Positions 48,290 through 58,987 of a DNA stretch of 64,000 bases are shown here, in pieces (position 1 is the stretch's first letter; every line of letters begins with the position of its first letter). The position numbers and the translations under genes were made by a program. The notes under the pieces were generated by a model. That model was given only the letters and a program-made list of their open reading frames with translations, made no database searches and was not told the origin of the DNA. The stretch is from assembly GCF_030067815.1 (NCBI RefSeq), contig NZ_CP125968.1:3340001-3404000 (forward strand). The letters are read 5' to 3'. Source of the DNA: Sporosarcina thermotolerans (lineage in GTDB: Bacteria; Bacillota; Bacilli; Bacillales_A; Planococcaceae).

Positions 48290-49645
48290 TTATCGAACGA
48301 GACAAGGCTTTTTCGGATCGAATTTCCAACCCGGGATCAAATACTGCATCCCGACCGAATCATCCCGAGTTCCAAGCTTCATATCGACATACAACTTATG
48401 CGCTTTTTCAATCTCGTTCATATCGATTTCGATGCCAAGTCCGCCCGTTTTCGGAACTTCAACTTCTCCACCTTTTATTTGAAAAGGTTCTTTCGTTAAG
48501 CGCTGTCCATCCTGCCAGATCCAGTGTGTGTCAATTGCAGTGATAGTGCCTGGTGCAGCTGCAGCAACGTGTGTGAACATTGATAGGGAAATATCAAAGT
48601 GATTATTTGAGTGGGAGCCCCATGTTAATCCCCAATCATTACACATTTGAGCAACACGAACTGAGCCTTGCATTGTCCAGAAATGAGGATCCGCAAGCGG
48701 GATGTCGACGGCATTCAATTGTATGGTATGCCCCATCTGGCGCCAATCCGTTGCGATCATGTTAGTCGCAGTTGGAAGACCCGTTGCCCGGCGGAATTCC
48801 GCCATTGTTTCACGACCTGAATAGCCTTCTTCCGGACCACATGGGTCTTCCGCGTAAGCAAGAACATCTCCCATCCCCTTACAAAGACGGATAGCATCCT
48901 TCAATAGCCAACCGCCATTCGGGTCAAGGGTGATCCGAGCATCGGGGAATCGTTTCGCAAGGGCAGTAACCGCTTCAATCTCTTGCTCGCCTGCTAAAAC
49001 GCCGCCTTTGAGCTTGAAATCTTCAAAACCGTATTTATCATACGCCGCTTCTGCCAAACGAACGATACTTTCAGGCGTCAATGCCTCTTCATGCCGGATA
49101 CGGTCCCAGCCATCTACTTCCCCAGTCCCGTCATTGTAGGCAAGATCAGTCTTATTCCGGTCACCGACATAAAACAAGTACCCTAACATTTTCACCTTAT
49201 CACGCTGTTGGCCTTCACCTAAAAGCTCCGCTACCGGCACATTCAAATGCTTCCCTAAAAGGTCTAAGAATGCAGCTTCAAGCGCAGTTACTGCATGGAT
49301 CGTCGTGCGCAAATCGAATGTCTGATTGCCTCGGCCACCCGCATCTTTATGTGCAAATGCCGTGCGTACTTGATTGAGCACAGAATTATATTTCCCGATG
49401 GATTGCCCTTTGACAAATGGAATCGCTTCCTCGAGTGTCCGGCGTATCGACTCACCGCCCGGCACCTCCCCGGCACCAACATTTCCACTACTGTCTTCAA
49501 GCAATACGATATTTCGTGTAAAGTATGGAGCATGTGCACCACTCAAGTTCAACAACATACTGTCCCGGCCTGCAACAGGTATTACCGTCACTTTTGTAAT
49601 CACCGGTGTTTCCGTCTTCTTTGCTTCTTCAATTGCTGTTTTCAT
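48290..49645 (-). CDS. gudD: Glucarate dehydratase
   Basis: 451 residues of the enolase superfamily, glucarate dehydratase type. Visible motifs include [40 protein letters not shown], the first catalytic lysines in FEDFKLKGG, metal ligands in [10 protein letters not shown] and [25 protein letters not shown] and the catalytic His region [13 protein letters not shown]. It converts D-glucarate to 5-dehydro-4-deoxy-D-glucarate. It lies 11 bp downstream of the gudP transporter gene and probably shares its transcript. A 115-bp gap with an operator-like site separates it from the regulator gene. Confidence 0.92.
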   Translation of the reverse strand: MKTAIEEAKKTETPVITKVTVIPVAGRDSMLLNLSGAHAPYFTRNIVLLEDSSGNVGAGEVPGGESIRRTLEEAIPFVKGQSIGKYNSVLNQVRTAFAHKDAGGRGNQTFDLRTTIHAVTALEAAFLDLLGKHLNVPVAELLGEGQQRDKVKMLGYLFYVGDRNKTDLAYNDGTGEVDGWDRIRHEEALTPESIVRLAEAAYDKYGFEDFKLKGGVLAGEQEIEAVTALAKRFPDARITLDPNGGWLLKDAIRLCKGMGDVLAYAEDPCGPEEGYSGRETMAEFRRATGLPTATNMIATDWRQMGHTIQLNAVDIPLADPHFWTMQGSVRVAQMCNDWGLTWGSHSNNHFDISLSMFTHVAAAAPGTITAIDTHWIWQDGQRLTKEPFQIKGGEVEVPKTGGLGIEIDMNEIEKAHKLYVDMKLGTRDDSVGMQYLIPGWKFDPKKPCLVR

Positions 49646-49656
49646 TTCGTCGCCCC

Positions 49657-50953
49657 CTAATTAATAGAAACTTGTTTAATTTCTCCAACGAAAAACACAT
49701 AGCAGAGTATTGCAAAAACTGCATGGATGCCTATGTACAGCAAGGCCAATTCGAATGAACCCGTCCACTGTACAAGGAATCCGATAAAGATAGGTGTGAC
49801 AATGCCTGCCGAATTACCAAACATATTGAATAGCCCGCCGTTCAGTCCAGCATTTTCCTTATTCGATGTTTCGGCAACAATCGCCCAGCCCATTCCACCG
49901 AATCCCCTGCCAAAAAACGCGAAGGACATGATGGCAATCAAGAGAACTGTCGACTCGGCCATTTCCGCGAAGACAATCGACATCGAGCAAAGCATGCCAA
50001 TTATAATTGGAATCTTCCTCGCTTTCGAAAAGAGGAACGCCTCTTCCAATCAGTCCGTCAGAAAACCTTCCGCCCCAAAGCTGACCTAAAAATGCCGCCA
50101 TAGCCGGGATTGTCGAAACGAGTCCAACCTCCAAGACGGACAGTCCCTTTTCACTAACTAAATAGATAGGAAACCAAGTCATAAAGAAGTACGTAATCCC
50201 TGTGACGCAATATTGACCAATGTAGATTCCAAGAGTCATTCGATTCGTCAGCAGCTGTATGATTGGCCGCTCCTTCATAGGTACTTTCTGACCACCGATT
50301 TTCAGTTTATCAGCGGTTTCCTTCTGTACCTTCTTTTCATCTGAACCCGGATCCTTATAAAATTTCATCCAGAGGATCGTACAAAATACGCCGATCACCC
50401 CAAACACTAAAAAGACATACGTCCAACCAAATCCTTGTGCAATAAAACCAATTACCGGCCCAAATAAGACAATCGCGAAGTATTGAGAAGAACTGAATAC
50501 GGAGGAAGCTCTCCCCCTTTCTGACGGGGGGAACCACTCACTGACGATCCGAGCATTTGCAGGGAATACCGGAGCGGTAATAAATCCACATAAAATCCTT
50601 AGCAGGAATAAACTGATGAAAGCCACTATAGGCGTCAAGTAGCCCGTTAGTGCATGCAAGATTATAATAGCCGTCCATACAAGGATTACCGTACCATACA
50701 CCTTGCCTGAACCGAAACGATCTAATATCAGTCCGCCCGGCACTTGACCGATTACATATGCCCATCCAAACGCTGAAAACAGAAAGCCCATCGCTACATC
50801 CCCAATGCCTAAATCCGCGGCGATTGGAGCCCCTGCAATCGAGAGAATTGAACGCTCCGAAAAACTGACAGCGGAAAAGAAAAAAAGCATCAGCATAATG
50901 CCATGCCGCGCTTGTATCCTACGCTGCTTATGCATTGCAGTAAAAACGCCCAT
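49657..50953 (-). CDS. gudP: Glucarate/galactarate MFS transporter GudP (frameshifted near 50030)
   Basis: The repaired protein has about 432 residues and 12 helices and is of the anion:cation symporter type. The first frame (50953 down) has [35 protein letters not shown] (loop 2-3 motif) and [20 protein letters not shown], the hallmark of hexuronate/aldarate MFS members. The second frame continues [20 protein letters not shown] and [20 protein letters not shown]. Here the change is one T too many in the TTTT near 50030, restoring [15 protein letters not shown] when removed. It lies immediately upstream of gudD. Confidence 0.85.
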
Positions 50954-50995
50954 GCATCAAGTTCCTTCCATTTCCGAAATTCGGTTAATAGCCAA

Positions 50996-51030
50996 AAGAA
51001 GAGCCGGATTTTACTCCGGCTCTTTTTCTC
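50996..51030 (-). terminator. Intrinsic terminator after the semialdehyde dehydrogenase gene
   Basis: Minus strand AAGAGCCGGA, loop GTAAAA, TCCGGCTCTT, then CTTTT. It also marks the boundary with the gudP-gudD unit. Confidence 0.85.
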
Positions 51031-51033
51031 AAA

Positions 51034-52503
51034 TCACTTTACAAAAACGGTCTTAATCGATGTGAAGAATTCGATTGCTGCGCGTCCTTGTTCACGCGAA
51101 TGGGAGCTGGACTGCTTCATCCCGCCAAATGGTGCTTGAAGTTCGACGCCCGCACTTTCCGCATTGATGCGGACTAAACCAGCGTCCATTTCATTAATGA
51201 AGGAAAGGGCTTTCGAAATATTAGTTGTAAAAACAGAAGCGCTCAGTCCGTAATCCGAATCATTTGCGACGTCAAGTGCTTCTTCAAACGACGATACTTT
51301 CATTAACGCAAGGACCGGCCCGAAAATCTCTTCACGGGCGATTGCCATATCAGGAGTCACTTCATCGAAAACTGCTGGCTCAACGAAAAATCCTTTTGCA
51401 TTCGCCCCTTTTTCACAGCGATTACCGCCGTATAGCAATTTGGCCCCTTCTTCCTTACCTTTTTGAACATAAGATAGGACCGTATTCAATTGATTTTCAC
51501 TAACAGAAGGGCCCATCCAGCTACCTTCATTTAGGCCGTCCCCTACTGTGATTTCTGCAACTTTCGCCAACAACTTCTCACGGAACTCTTCATAAACGTC
51601 TTCATGGACAATCACACGACTTGTCGCTGTACATTTCTGACCTGTCGATTTCAGCCCACCGCTAATTGTTGCGTCAACAGCAAGGTCTAAATCAGCATCC
51701 TCCGCAACGATTACCGGGTTTTTGCCACCCATTTCAAGCTGGTATTTGATACCACGTTCGAGTGCGAGTTGACCAAGCTTTTTACCGACGCCATTGGAAC
51801 CTGTGAATGTAATTCCACTTACTTTCGGGTGCTCGGCAAGGCCTTGGCCGACGACGGAGCCCGATCCTGTCACCATATTGATGACTCCAGCAGGAATACC
51901 GGCTTCATGCAAGCAATCGATTACTTTCGCGCAAGTAACTGCCGCCTCACTCGCAGGCTTCATGACAACTGCATTTCCGTAAATCAAAGCAGGTGCAGCT
52001 TTCCACATTGGAATTGCGACCGGGAAGTTCCACGGCGTGATGACTCCGACAACTCCAAGTGGTGTTCTTGTCGTGAACATAATTGCACTGCTGTCAGTTG
52101 AAGGGATGACGTCACCAACTGGGCGCATGCCTTCTCCAGCGTAGTAGCGGAGGATTGCAACACCGCGTGCAGTTTCCCCTTTTGCTTCCGGGAAGGTTTT
52201 ACCCATCTCACGAGTCATCGTCCGTGCTATTTCATCGATTCGTTTTTCCATAATGTCAGCAGCTTTGAAAAGAATGTCGCCCCGTGCACTACCCGGGAGT
52301 TTTCGCCATTCCTTCTGGGCTTTCCAAGCCGCTTCAACTGCTTGATCCAAGTCTTCAGAAGAGGAGAGCTGGTAACGTCCGACCACATCATCTACATTTG
52401 CCGGATTCAGGCTTTCCGCTGTTTGGCCGGTGCTTGCTTCCACCCACTGTCCGTCGATATAGTTCAGAACGGTTTGGACTGTTTTTTCTGTACTTGTCGT
52501 CAT
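51034..52503 (-). CDS. 2,5-dioxovalerate (alpha-ketoglutarate semialdehyde) dehydrogenase
   Basis: 489-residue NAD(P)-dependent aldehyde dehydrogenase. It shows [20 protein letters not shown] (cofactor loop), the glycine motif [13 protein letters not shown], the general-base Glu in [11 protein letters not shown] and the catalytic Cys in [13 protein letters not shown], then [11 protein letters not shown]. Directly downstream of KdgD, it fits the last pathway step, oxidising 2-oxoglutarate semialdehyde to 2-oxoglutarate (B. subtilis YcbD/GucD equivalent). Its gene abuts the kdgD stop codon with no gap. Confidence 0.88.
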   Translation of the reverse strand: MTTSTEKTVQTVLNYIDGQWVEASTGQTAESLNPANVDDVVGRYQLSSSEDLDQAVEAAWKAQKEWRKLPGSARGDILFKAADIMEKRIDEIARTMTREMGKTFPEAKGETARGVAILRYYAGEGMRPVGDVIPSTDSSAIMFTTRTPLGVVGVITPWNFPVAIPMWKAAPALIYGNAVVMKPASEAAVTCAKVIDCLHEAGIPAGVINMVTGSGSVVGQGLAEHPKVSGITFTGSNGVGKKLGQLALERGIKYQLEMGGKNPVIVAEDADLDLAVDATISGGLKSTGQKCTATSRVIVHEDVYEEFREKLLAKVAEITVGDGLNEGSWMGPSVSENQLNTVLSYVQKGKEEGAKLLYGGNRCEKGANAKGFFVEPAVFDEVTPDMAIAREEIFGPVLALMKVSSFEEALDVANDSDYGLSASVFTTNISKALSFINEMDAGLVRINAESAGVELQAPFGGMKQSSSHSREQGRAAIEFFTSIKTVFVK

Positions 52504-53442
52504 TCAAGACACCTCCACTTGTTCAGTTCCTACTGGTGCAGGATACTTTTCTAATGCAGCAGTCAGGATTTCTTTCATCTCATCATAATGCCCTTGCTCG
52601 ACTGGAGCGATTGGTGGACGGACTGTAGTGCCGACAGGCAATCCAACGATATTCATGCCCGCTTTGATAAGCGATACAGCGTAGCCCGCCTTGCGTTTGC
52701 GGATTGAATGAATCGGAAGGATGACATCTTCAAGCAAATCATGCATCGTCTTGTGATCTCCCTGTTGCAACGCCTCGAAATACTTCACTGAAATATGCGG
52801 GATATAGTTTGAAATGGCTGAAGAATACGTTCGGAATCCAAGATTGTAATAGGATGCCATCGTAACTTCCGCAAGCGGCATACCATTGATCCACTCAAGG
52901 CGGTCGCCAATCAATTGAACAGCCTCCGTATTGAATTCCATATCACCTTCGCCGTCCTTGAATCCTACAAGTTGTGGAAGTTCACAAAGTGCAAGTAAAC
53001 TTTCTTTCGTTAAAATGCACTTGTCGCGCTGATAGAGAATTGCGCTCAAGTCCGTACTTTCAATAATTGCCTTCAAGTAGTTTAATAGACCGTCTTGCGA
53101 AGGATCGATTAAGTATGGTGGAAGGATCAGATAACCATCCGCCCCTGCTTCTGCGGAAATTTTAGCCTGCTCCAATGCGTGCTGGATGTTGCCCCCTACC
53201 CCCGTGTAAACCTGAACACGCCCGTCTACTGTTTTGATCGCTGTTTCGACCATTTGTTTATATTCATCCTGAGTCAATGCATGTAGTTCGCCAGCTCCGC
53301 AAGCTACAAATACGGATTGAACACCATTATTCAGCAGAAATTCAAGATTTGCCTCCAATCCATTTAAATCAAGCTGCCCATCTTCCTTAAGTGGTGCGAC
53401 CGGGAATCCCAAAATGCCAGTCGGACAATTTCGTTTAACCAT
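52504..53442 (-). CDS. kdgD: 5-dehydro-4-deoxyglucarate dehydratase
   Basis: About 312 residues of the DHDPS/NAL (beta/alpha)8 class. It shows CPTGILGFPVAPLKEDGQLD at the start, GAGELHALTQDEY, the Tyr in AILYQRDKCIL and the Schiff-base Lys in LVGFKDGEGDMEF. It decarboxylates and dehydrates 5-dehydro-4-deoxyglucarate to 2-oxoglutarate semialdehyde. The start is ATG 53442 with AAAGGTGG upstream; a longer frame to 53487 would overlap the promoter. A strong promoter with an embedded operator lies 34-62 bp upstream, so kdgD and the dehydrogenase gene can be expressed apart from the upstream genes. Confidence 0.92.
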   Translation of the reverse strand: MVKRNCPTGILGFPVAPLKEDGQLDLNGLEANLEFLLNNGVQSVFVACGAGELHALTQDEYKQMVETAIKTVDGRVQVYTGVGGNIQHALEQAKISAEAGADGYLILPPYLIDPSQDGLLNYLKAIIESTDLSAILYQRDKCILTKESLLALCELPQLVGFKDGEGDMEFNTEAVQLIGDRLEWINGMPLAEVTMASYYNLGFRTYSSAISNYIPHISVKYFEALQQGDHKTMHDLLEDVILPIHSIRKRKAGYAVSLIKAGMNIVGLPVGTTVRPPIAPVEQGHYDEMKEILTAALEKYPAPVGTEQVEVS

Positions 53443-53475
53443 TCTTAATCTTCCACCTTTCGATTTGTTTGTTTT

Positions 53476-53504
53476 ATTGTAAGACAATAAAACTTATCTG
53501 TCAA
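53476..53504 (-). promoter_or_regulatory. kdgD promoter with overlapping GntR-type operator
   Basis: On the minus strand: TTGACA (-35), 17-bp spacer, TACAAT (-10). The palindrome ATTGTAAGACAAT (53476-53488) covers the -10 box. The same arrangement occurs at 59526-59554, which supports both as real regulated promoters. Confidence 0.8.
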
Positions 53505-53511
53505 CTTCATT

Positions 53512-55043
53512 TTATGTTATAGGTGCAGGATTGAATAAAACAAGATCATTTTTTATTCCCCAATGGTCTGCCCAAGTCTGACGGCGACCACTTGCAACAT
53601 CTATAATGGCCTTGAAAATTTCTTCCCCAATCTCTTCAATCGTCGCCCCGCCGTCGATTATCTTGCCTGCATTAACATCTATCAAGTCACGCCATTGCTC
53701 GGAGAGTGTCGTTCTCGTCGCAACTTTGAGTACCGGCGCCATCGATAAGTTGTATGGCGTCCCTCGCCCGGTCGTAAATACCTCAATATGCATTCCTGAA
53801 GCCAACTGAAGCGTTCCGCAAACAAAATCCCCAGCCGGTGTCGCAGCAAAAGTCAGCCCATTCTTTCTAATTTTTTCACCTGGGCAAGAACATCCACAAT
53901 TGGTGCAGTTCCCGATTTGACGATTGAGCCAAGTGACTTTTCGACAATATTGGATAGACCGCCTTTCTTATTTCCAGGAGTTGTGTTCGCACTCCTGTCG
54001 GCAAGCCCTCTTGCCAAATAGGCGTCATACCATTCCATTTCGCGAATCAATGCCTTACAGACCTCTTCCGTCTCCGCCCGTGCAGCTAATAAATGAATAC
54101 CGTCTCGTACTTCTGTCACTTCTGAAAACATGACAGATGCCCCCGCACGAATGAGCAAATCCGCCGCATGTCCGACCGCCGGGTTCGCTGTCACGCCCGA
54201 AAGCGCATCACTTCCACCGCATTGCAGTCCAACCGTCAATTTTGATAAAGGCGCTTCCACACGCTGACGCTTGTTCAGCCGTTCCAGTCGTTCTTTGGCC
54301 ATTTCTAAAATGGAATCGACCATTTCAGAAAAACCATTACGATCTTGCAGAAATAAAACATCCGATTCACTTTCCCCTGCATTTAGACGGTCTAAAGTCA
54401 GCTTTTCGCAACCTAAACCAATGATCAGCATTTCTCCACCAAAGTTCGGATGGCTTGCAAGATTTCGGATTGTACGAATCGGAATCTCAGATCCAAGCCC
54501 ATCGATTGCGACCCCACACCCATATGCATGGTCAATCGCCACTACATCATCTACATTTGGATAAGCAGGTAGAAGTTCTTTTTTTATCTTTTCAACGGCG
54601 AAGCCTAATACTCCCGTCACGCACTGAACGCTTGTCGTGATGCCAATGAGGTTTTTCGTGCCAAAAGTTCCGTCAGGGTTCGGATAGCCCATGAATGTAT
54701 AAGTTTCCTCGAACGGCTCAAGTGGCTCTATATTTACTCCGTGACGCAGTTCCGATAGATTCGGTGGTTCCGGCATGCGTATCATCGTTTCGCGAATCCA
54801 GCCGCCTTTAAGGATTTCCCTGTTGGCATAGCCGATGATTTCACCGTATCGGATAATCGCATCGCCTTCCTGAAAATCTTTTAATGCAACTTTATGCCCT
54901 TGTGGAGTTCTTTGGAGGAGCTCCACTCCTTCCTGAAGAACCATTCCAGCGGGCAAACCATTGTCATTCCCGATAATCGTTACATTATCGTGGTCATTCA
55001 TTTTGACGGAGATTGGTTTTATTCCCACTTCCTGATTAGTCAT
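53512..55043 (-). CDS. garD: Galactarate dehydratase (UxaA/GarD family, frameshifted near 53861)
   Basis: The repaired protein has about 510 residues. The N-terminal SAF-like domain ([38 protein letters not shown]) is followed by the UxaA/GarD catalytic region: [64 protein letters not shown] with conserved Cys/His/Glu. After one A is added near 53861 the tail reads [20 protein letters not shown] and [20 protein letters not shown]. It dehydrates galactarate to 5-dehydro-4-deoxyglucarate, joining the GudD branch at KdgD. The start ATG 55043 lies 7 nt after GGGGG. Separated from the upstream UxuA-like gene by a 20-bp repeat array. Confidence 0.88.
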
Positions 55044-55065
55044 CATCACTCCCCCTTTCGGTTAG

Positions 55066-55302
55066 CGCTCGTTTATTCCGTGGAACCGCTCGTTTATTTC
55101 CGGAACCGCTCGTTTATTCCGGAATCCGCTCGTTTATTCCGAAATCCGCTTGTTTATTCCGATAACCGCTCGTTTATTCTGATAACCGCTCGTTTATTCC
55201 AGAAACCGCTCGTTTATTCCGAAATCCGCTCGTTTATTCCACAAACCGCTCGTTTATTCCACAAACCGCTCGTTTATTCCACACAACCGCTCGTTTACTT
55301 CT
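55066..55302. repeat. 20-bp tandem array, family C (12 units) inside the aldarate operon
   Basis: CGCTCGTTTATTCC (once CGCTTG) recurs at 55066, 55087, 55107 and then every 20 bp to 55267, with the last at 55288, 12 units. Unit consensus CCGCTCGTTTATTCCGRAAY. It occupies the gap between the UxuA-like and garD genes, which point the same way, so it would be transcribed. Its sequence is unrelated to families A and B but has nearly the same period. Confidence 0.9.
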
Positions 55303-56321
55303 CAACGCCCCTCAAATTCATTCAACGCATTCAAAAGTGCCTTGATATACCCGACTGAATAAGCAAAACCGAGGCTTGACGGCTTCCAGCCAATATTCGA
55401 GTACTTCCAACTATCATGTAAATCAGCAACATCCCCCGCAAACGTCGGAACATGATCGGGATTCAAGCAGCCGCTGTAGCCGACTTTCCGAAGCTCCAAA
55501 AGAATTTTAAACATATTCAAATCACCATCATCTAACAGTGCCTCTTCAAACGCTCCCGCTGTAGGCAAACTTCCTCTCACGTTGCGGAAGTGAACGAGGA
55601 AGATACGTCCTTTTCTACCGAAGTGATTGATTTCATCCATTATTAGTGAAGAACCACCAGCTTCCGCGCGTGTACCGATGCAGTAAACGAACCCGACATT
55701 CTTATTCGGAAAGTCATCAATGATCCGATTCAGCCCAATTCCGCCGAACGGGGAATCCGGATGTGGTGTGTCGGATGGATGCATCGCAACATTCACATCG
55801 TGGTCCTGGGCAAGAGGTACAATTTCACGGTAAGCCCTTTGGAAAGACTTCCACCAATTCTGCAATTCTTCTTGGCCCGGCGTTTCAGTTTTCTCTTTCA
55901 ATAACCCAATGCTCTCCCCGCGTGCAATAGCTCCCCCGCGCTGGATTGCCTCATAACTCTGTCCTCTTCCATAAAAGACATCGCCCTCAAATCGTTGGCG
56001 CACAATCTTGATTCCCGCCTCGCCGAAAACTCGCACAGCGTTGAGTGAGTTCTCAAGCTCCTGTTCGCTTCCGTCCACGCCATCCATGAATGAACGTGAA
56101 ATATTCGGAAGCGTGACCCGGTTAATATCCAATCCATATGAGCGGACACGTTTTTTCAGCTTCAACAATTCATCGAGATCCGGATAACCTTGTTCCTTCA
56201 CACCTTTGAATGACTGGCCATTCCCGAAATCCACAAAATCGATTCCAAGCTGAGACATCTGCCTTAAATCCAAATCGCTAAGATCCGCGGTATTTACAGT
56301 TACTGAAACATGCATCATCAT
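55302..56321 (-). CDS. Mannonate dehydratase-like protein (UxuA family)
   Basis: 339 residues, somewhat shorter than UxuA of E. coli or B. subtilis. TIM-barrel and family motifs are visible: NVAMHPSDTPHP, GGIGLNRIIDDFPNKNVGFV, FCTG-like YCIGTRAEAG, FLVHFRNVRGSLP, LDDGDLNMFKILLELRKVGY and CLNPDHVPTFAGD, with the His/Cys/Asp metal ligands of the UxuA family. Mannonate dehydratase makes 2-keto-3-deoxygluconate. In this aldarate cluster it may act on a related sugar acid. The start ATG 56321 follows GGGGGAGTTC. A terminator-like hairpin lies between it and the upstream tctC gene. Confidence 0.75.
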   Translation of the reverse strand: MMMHVSVTVNTADLSDLDLRQMSQLGIDFVDFGNGQSFKGVKEQGYPDLDELLKLKKRVRSYGLDINRVTLPNISRSFMDGVDGSEQELENSLNAVRVFGEAGIKIVRQRFEGDVFYGRGQSYEAIQRGGAIARGESIGLLKEKTETPGQEELQNWWKSFQRAYREIVPLAQDHDVNVAMHPSDTPHPDSPFGGIGLNRIIDDFPNKNVGFVYCIGTRAEAGGSSLIMDEINHFGRKGRIFLVHFRNVRGSLPTAGAFEEALLDDGDLNMFKILLELRKVGYSGCLNPDHVPTFAGDVADLHDSWKYSNIGWKPSSLGFAYSVGYIKALLNALNEFEGR

Positions 56322-56361
56322 GAACTCCCCCGATTCCTTCCGACTTCTTCCGATTTAATGA

Positions 56362-56403
56362 AAGAAGCCCGGTAAGCCGATCTGAGATCAACCGTACCGG
56401 GCC
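56362..56403 (-). terminator. Hairpin between tctC and the UxuA-like gene
   Basis: Minus strand GCCCGGTACGGTTGATC pairs with GATCGGCTTACCGGGC, followed by TTCTTTC. It may limit read-through from the tct genes. Confidence 0.75.
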
Positions 56404-56426
56404 TGTCCTTCCTGTTATCCAGTGAT

Positions 56427-57415
56427 TTATTTGCCCCCGGTCAATTTGTTAAGTTCAACATATTCCGCCTCAACCTCGGAGAGTTTCTTGCTTGCTTCTT
56501 CCGGATTCAAATAGACTGGATTCAACCAACTTTTCTTAATCTCTGCTTGATACTCCTCACTGTCGACCGCCTTGCCCATCGCTTTCGTGAAGGCAGTAAC
56601 GATATCGTCAGGAGTGTCTGCTGGGAATGCCCATAAGAAAACTTTATCAACGACAAGATCTACACCTTGCTCTTTGAATGTTGGGATGTCTGAAGCGTCT
56701 TCCAATCGCTCATCAGCCATGACGCCAAGAGCTACAAAGTCACCAGACTCAATATAGCCTTTTACAAGTCCAAGAGAAGTCGGTACGATATCAACTCTTC
56801 CGCCAAGAAGTGCCGTGATTTTATCTGAAGCACCTCCGACGTCAGCAATGTTAAATTCGACACCAGTTTGTTCTTGGAATGAAGAATTTGCATGTACGTC
56901 ATTGAACCAATTTCCGTTGCAACCGTAACTTTTTTCGGATTGGCTTTTGCAAATTCAACAAGCTCTTTAACTGTTTTGAACTTCGAATCTTTGGAAACAA
57001 GGAATGTGTTGGATTGGTCAAGTACACCAACGCCCGCAACTTTCATGTCAGAGTACGTGTAATCCGCAAGTCCATAGACTTTGTTCAAGATCATCGAGTT
57101 GTGGAATGCCAAGACTGTATAGCCATCCGCCTTTGCATCCATCACCTTTTGAGTACCTGTTGTTCCACCTGCACCCGTAACGTTTGTAACGACAAGCGGC
57201 TTTCCAAGTTCTTTTTCCATCGCCTTCGCCAAAATCCTCGTATTCAAGTCCGTATCTCCACCAGCTCCTGCCGGCACGACAATTTCAATTGGTTTCGTTG
57301 GATAATTAGACGCCGTATCACCTGACGCCTTATCCGAGTCTGAACATGCCGCAAGACTTGCAGCAAGGGCAATTGCACCTGCCCCGAACGCTATTTTTTT
57401 CCAAACACCTTTCAT
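56427..57415 (-). CDS. tctC: TctC/Bug-family substrate-binding lipoprotein (frameshifted near 56887)
   Basis: The repaired protein has about 329 residues. Signal peptide AFGAGAIALAASLAAC is followed by YPTKPIEIVVPAGAGGDTDL (ligand loop), NVTGAGGTTGTQKVMDAKAD and GVGVLDQSNTFLVSKDSKFK. After one T is added near 56887 it continues ISSFQEQTGVEFNIADVGGA, GGRVDIVPTSLGLVKGYIES and MADERLEDASDIPTFKEQGV. It is the extracytoplasmic receptor of a tripartite tricarboxylate-type importer whose membrane parts are encoded just upstream (order tctB-tctA-tctC). In the aldarate cluster the probable ligand is glucarate, galactarate or a related sugar acid. Confidence 0.85.
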
Positions 57416-57455
57416 CTGTTACTCCCCCAGTTCAATTTTGTTTTATTTTGATGAA

Positions 57456-58981
57456 TCATTGTTCCCCTTCAAGGTAATTGAATGACTGATTATCTTTACT
57501 GCGCTTTTTCTTCCAGTTACTGTAGAGTTTTAATCCAAGTGAACCGAAAGTGAATATAAGGAATACTGCTGCAATCGGTGACGTCAAGAATGGCATGAAG
57601 TCCCCTTGTGACAGCATAAGTCCACGGCGCAAGTTCGTCTCAAGCAACGGCCCAAGGATGAAACCTAAAACAAGCGGCGTCAATGGGAATCCAAACTTGA
57701 TCATTAAGTATCCAAGGAGACCGAAGAAGAAAAGTGCGCCAATGTCGAATACGCGACCATTTTCACCGTAAGCTCCGACCACACAAAGTCCAAGGACGAC
57801 TGGCATAAGAATATTCTGAGGAACGCTCAACATCTTGACGAACCCTCTCATACCAAGGAACAGGAACAAAATCATGAACACGTTTGCAACTAACAGCGCA
57901 GCGAAGATCGCGTAAACAACATCTCCATTATTTTGAAGAAGAAGTGGTCCAGGCTGCAATCCATGTAGAACCAACCCACCTAATAGTAGGGCAGTTACCG
58001 TATCTCCCGGGATACCAAGTGATATCAAAGGAACAAGTGCCCCACCGATAGCCGCATTATTCGATGATTCGGATGCAACAACGCCATCCGGAATTCCTGT
58101 ACCAAACTTCTCCGGCTTTTTAGAAGAGTTTTTCGCAGCCGCATAGGCGACGAGATTCGATGTTCCGCCCCCGATACCCGGCAGGATTCCAATTCCAATC
58201 CCTATCAAACTGGATCTAAACCAGTTCCAGCCTTGCGCAAGATACTCTTTAATAGTCACTTTGTAACTAATTTTCTTCATATTAACTTTTAGATTATCCT
58301 TAACCTTCTTCTCCGCATTGATGAGAATTTCAGAGATTGCGAATAACCCAATCAGTACCGGTAAAGAGAAAATCCAGCGTCAAGTGTCTTCGCTCCAAAT
58401 GTAAACCGCGGAAACGCGTCAATCGGAGCAGAACCCACCATCGCAAACCCAATTCCAAGAAGCCCAGCCATTAACCCCTTCGGCAATGAATCACCAGACA
58501 AGCTTGAAATCAGCGAAAGAGCAAAAATAATGATTGCAAAATACTCAAATGGTCCAAACTGAAGCGCCACCTTTCCGAGTGGCGGTGCGATCATAATCAA
58601 AACGATAATGCTCAACAGCCCTCCCATGAAAGACGAGACGATCGCAAAGTTGAACGCCTTGCCCGCTTCACCATTCCGAGCCATCGGATAGCCATCAAAT
58701 GTAGTCGCAATGGACGATGGTGTCCCAGGAATCTTCAGCAAAATTGCCGGTATCAAACCACCCGATACCCCACCAATATAAAGACCCATCAAAAGCGCCA
58801 TTCCATCGATTGGATTCATCCCGAACGTAATCGGCAAACAGATTGCAATGGCCATCGTCGCCGTGAGTCCCGGAATAGATCCAAAGATCAAACCTAATGT
58901 GACTCCTCCCATGATGAGCAAAATGCCTTTAATAGTAAGAATTGATGCAAAGCCGCTTAGCAGTAGTTCAAACATATCCAA
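57456..58981 (-). CDS. tctA: Tripartite tricarboxylate-type transporter large subunit (TctA, frameshifted near 58362)
   Basis: The repaired protein has about 508 residues and about 12 helices. First frame: IMGGVTLGLIFGSIPGLTAT, MALLMGLYIGGVSGGLIPAI, LLKIPGTPSSIATTFDGYPM (the paired Gly-Pro-rich signature). One T added near 58362 gives SLLPVLIGLFAISEILINAE, leading into the second frame with IGILPGIGGGTSNLVAYAAA and ESSNNAAIGGALVPLISLGI with PGDTVTALLLGGL. This is the channel subunit. It is 6 bp downstream of tctB and 40 bp upstream of tctC. Confidence 0.88.
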
Positions 58982-58987
58982 CCCCCC

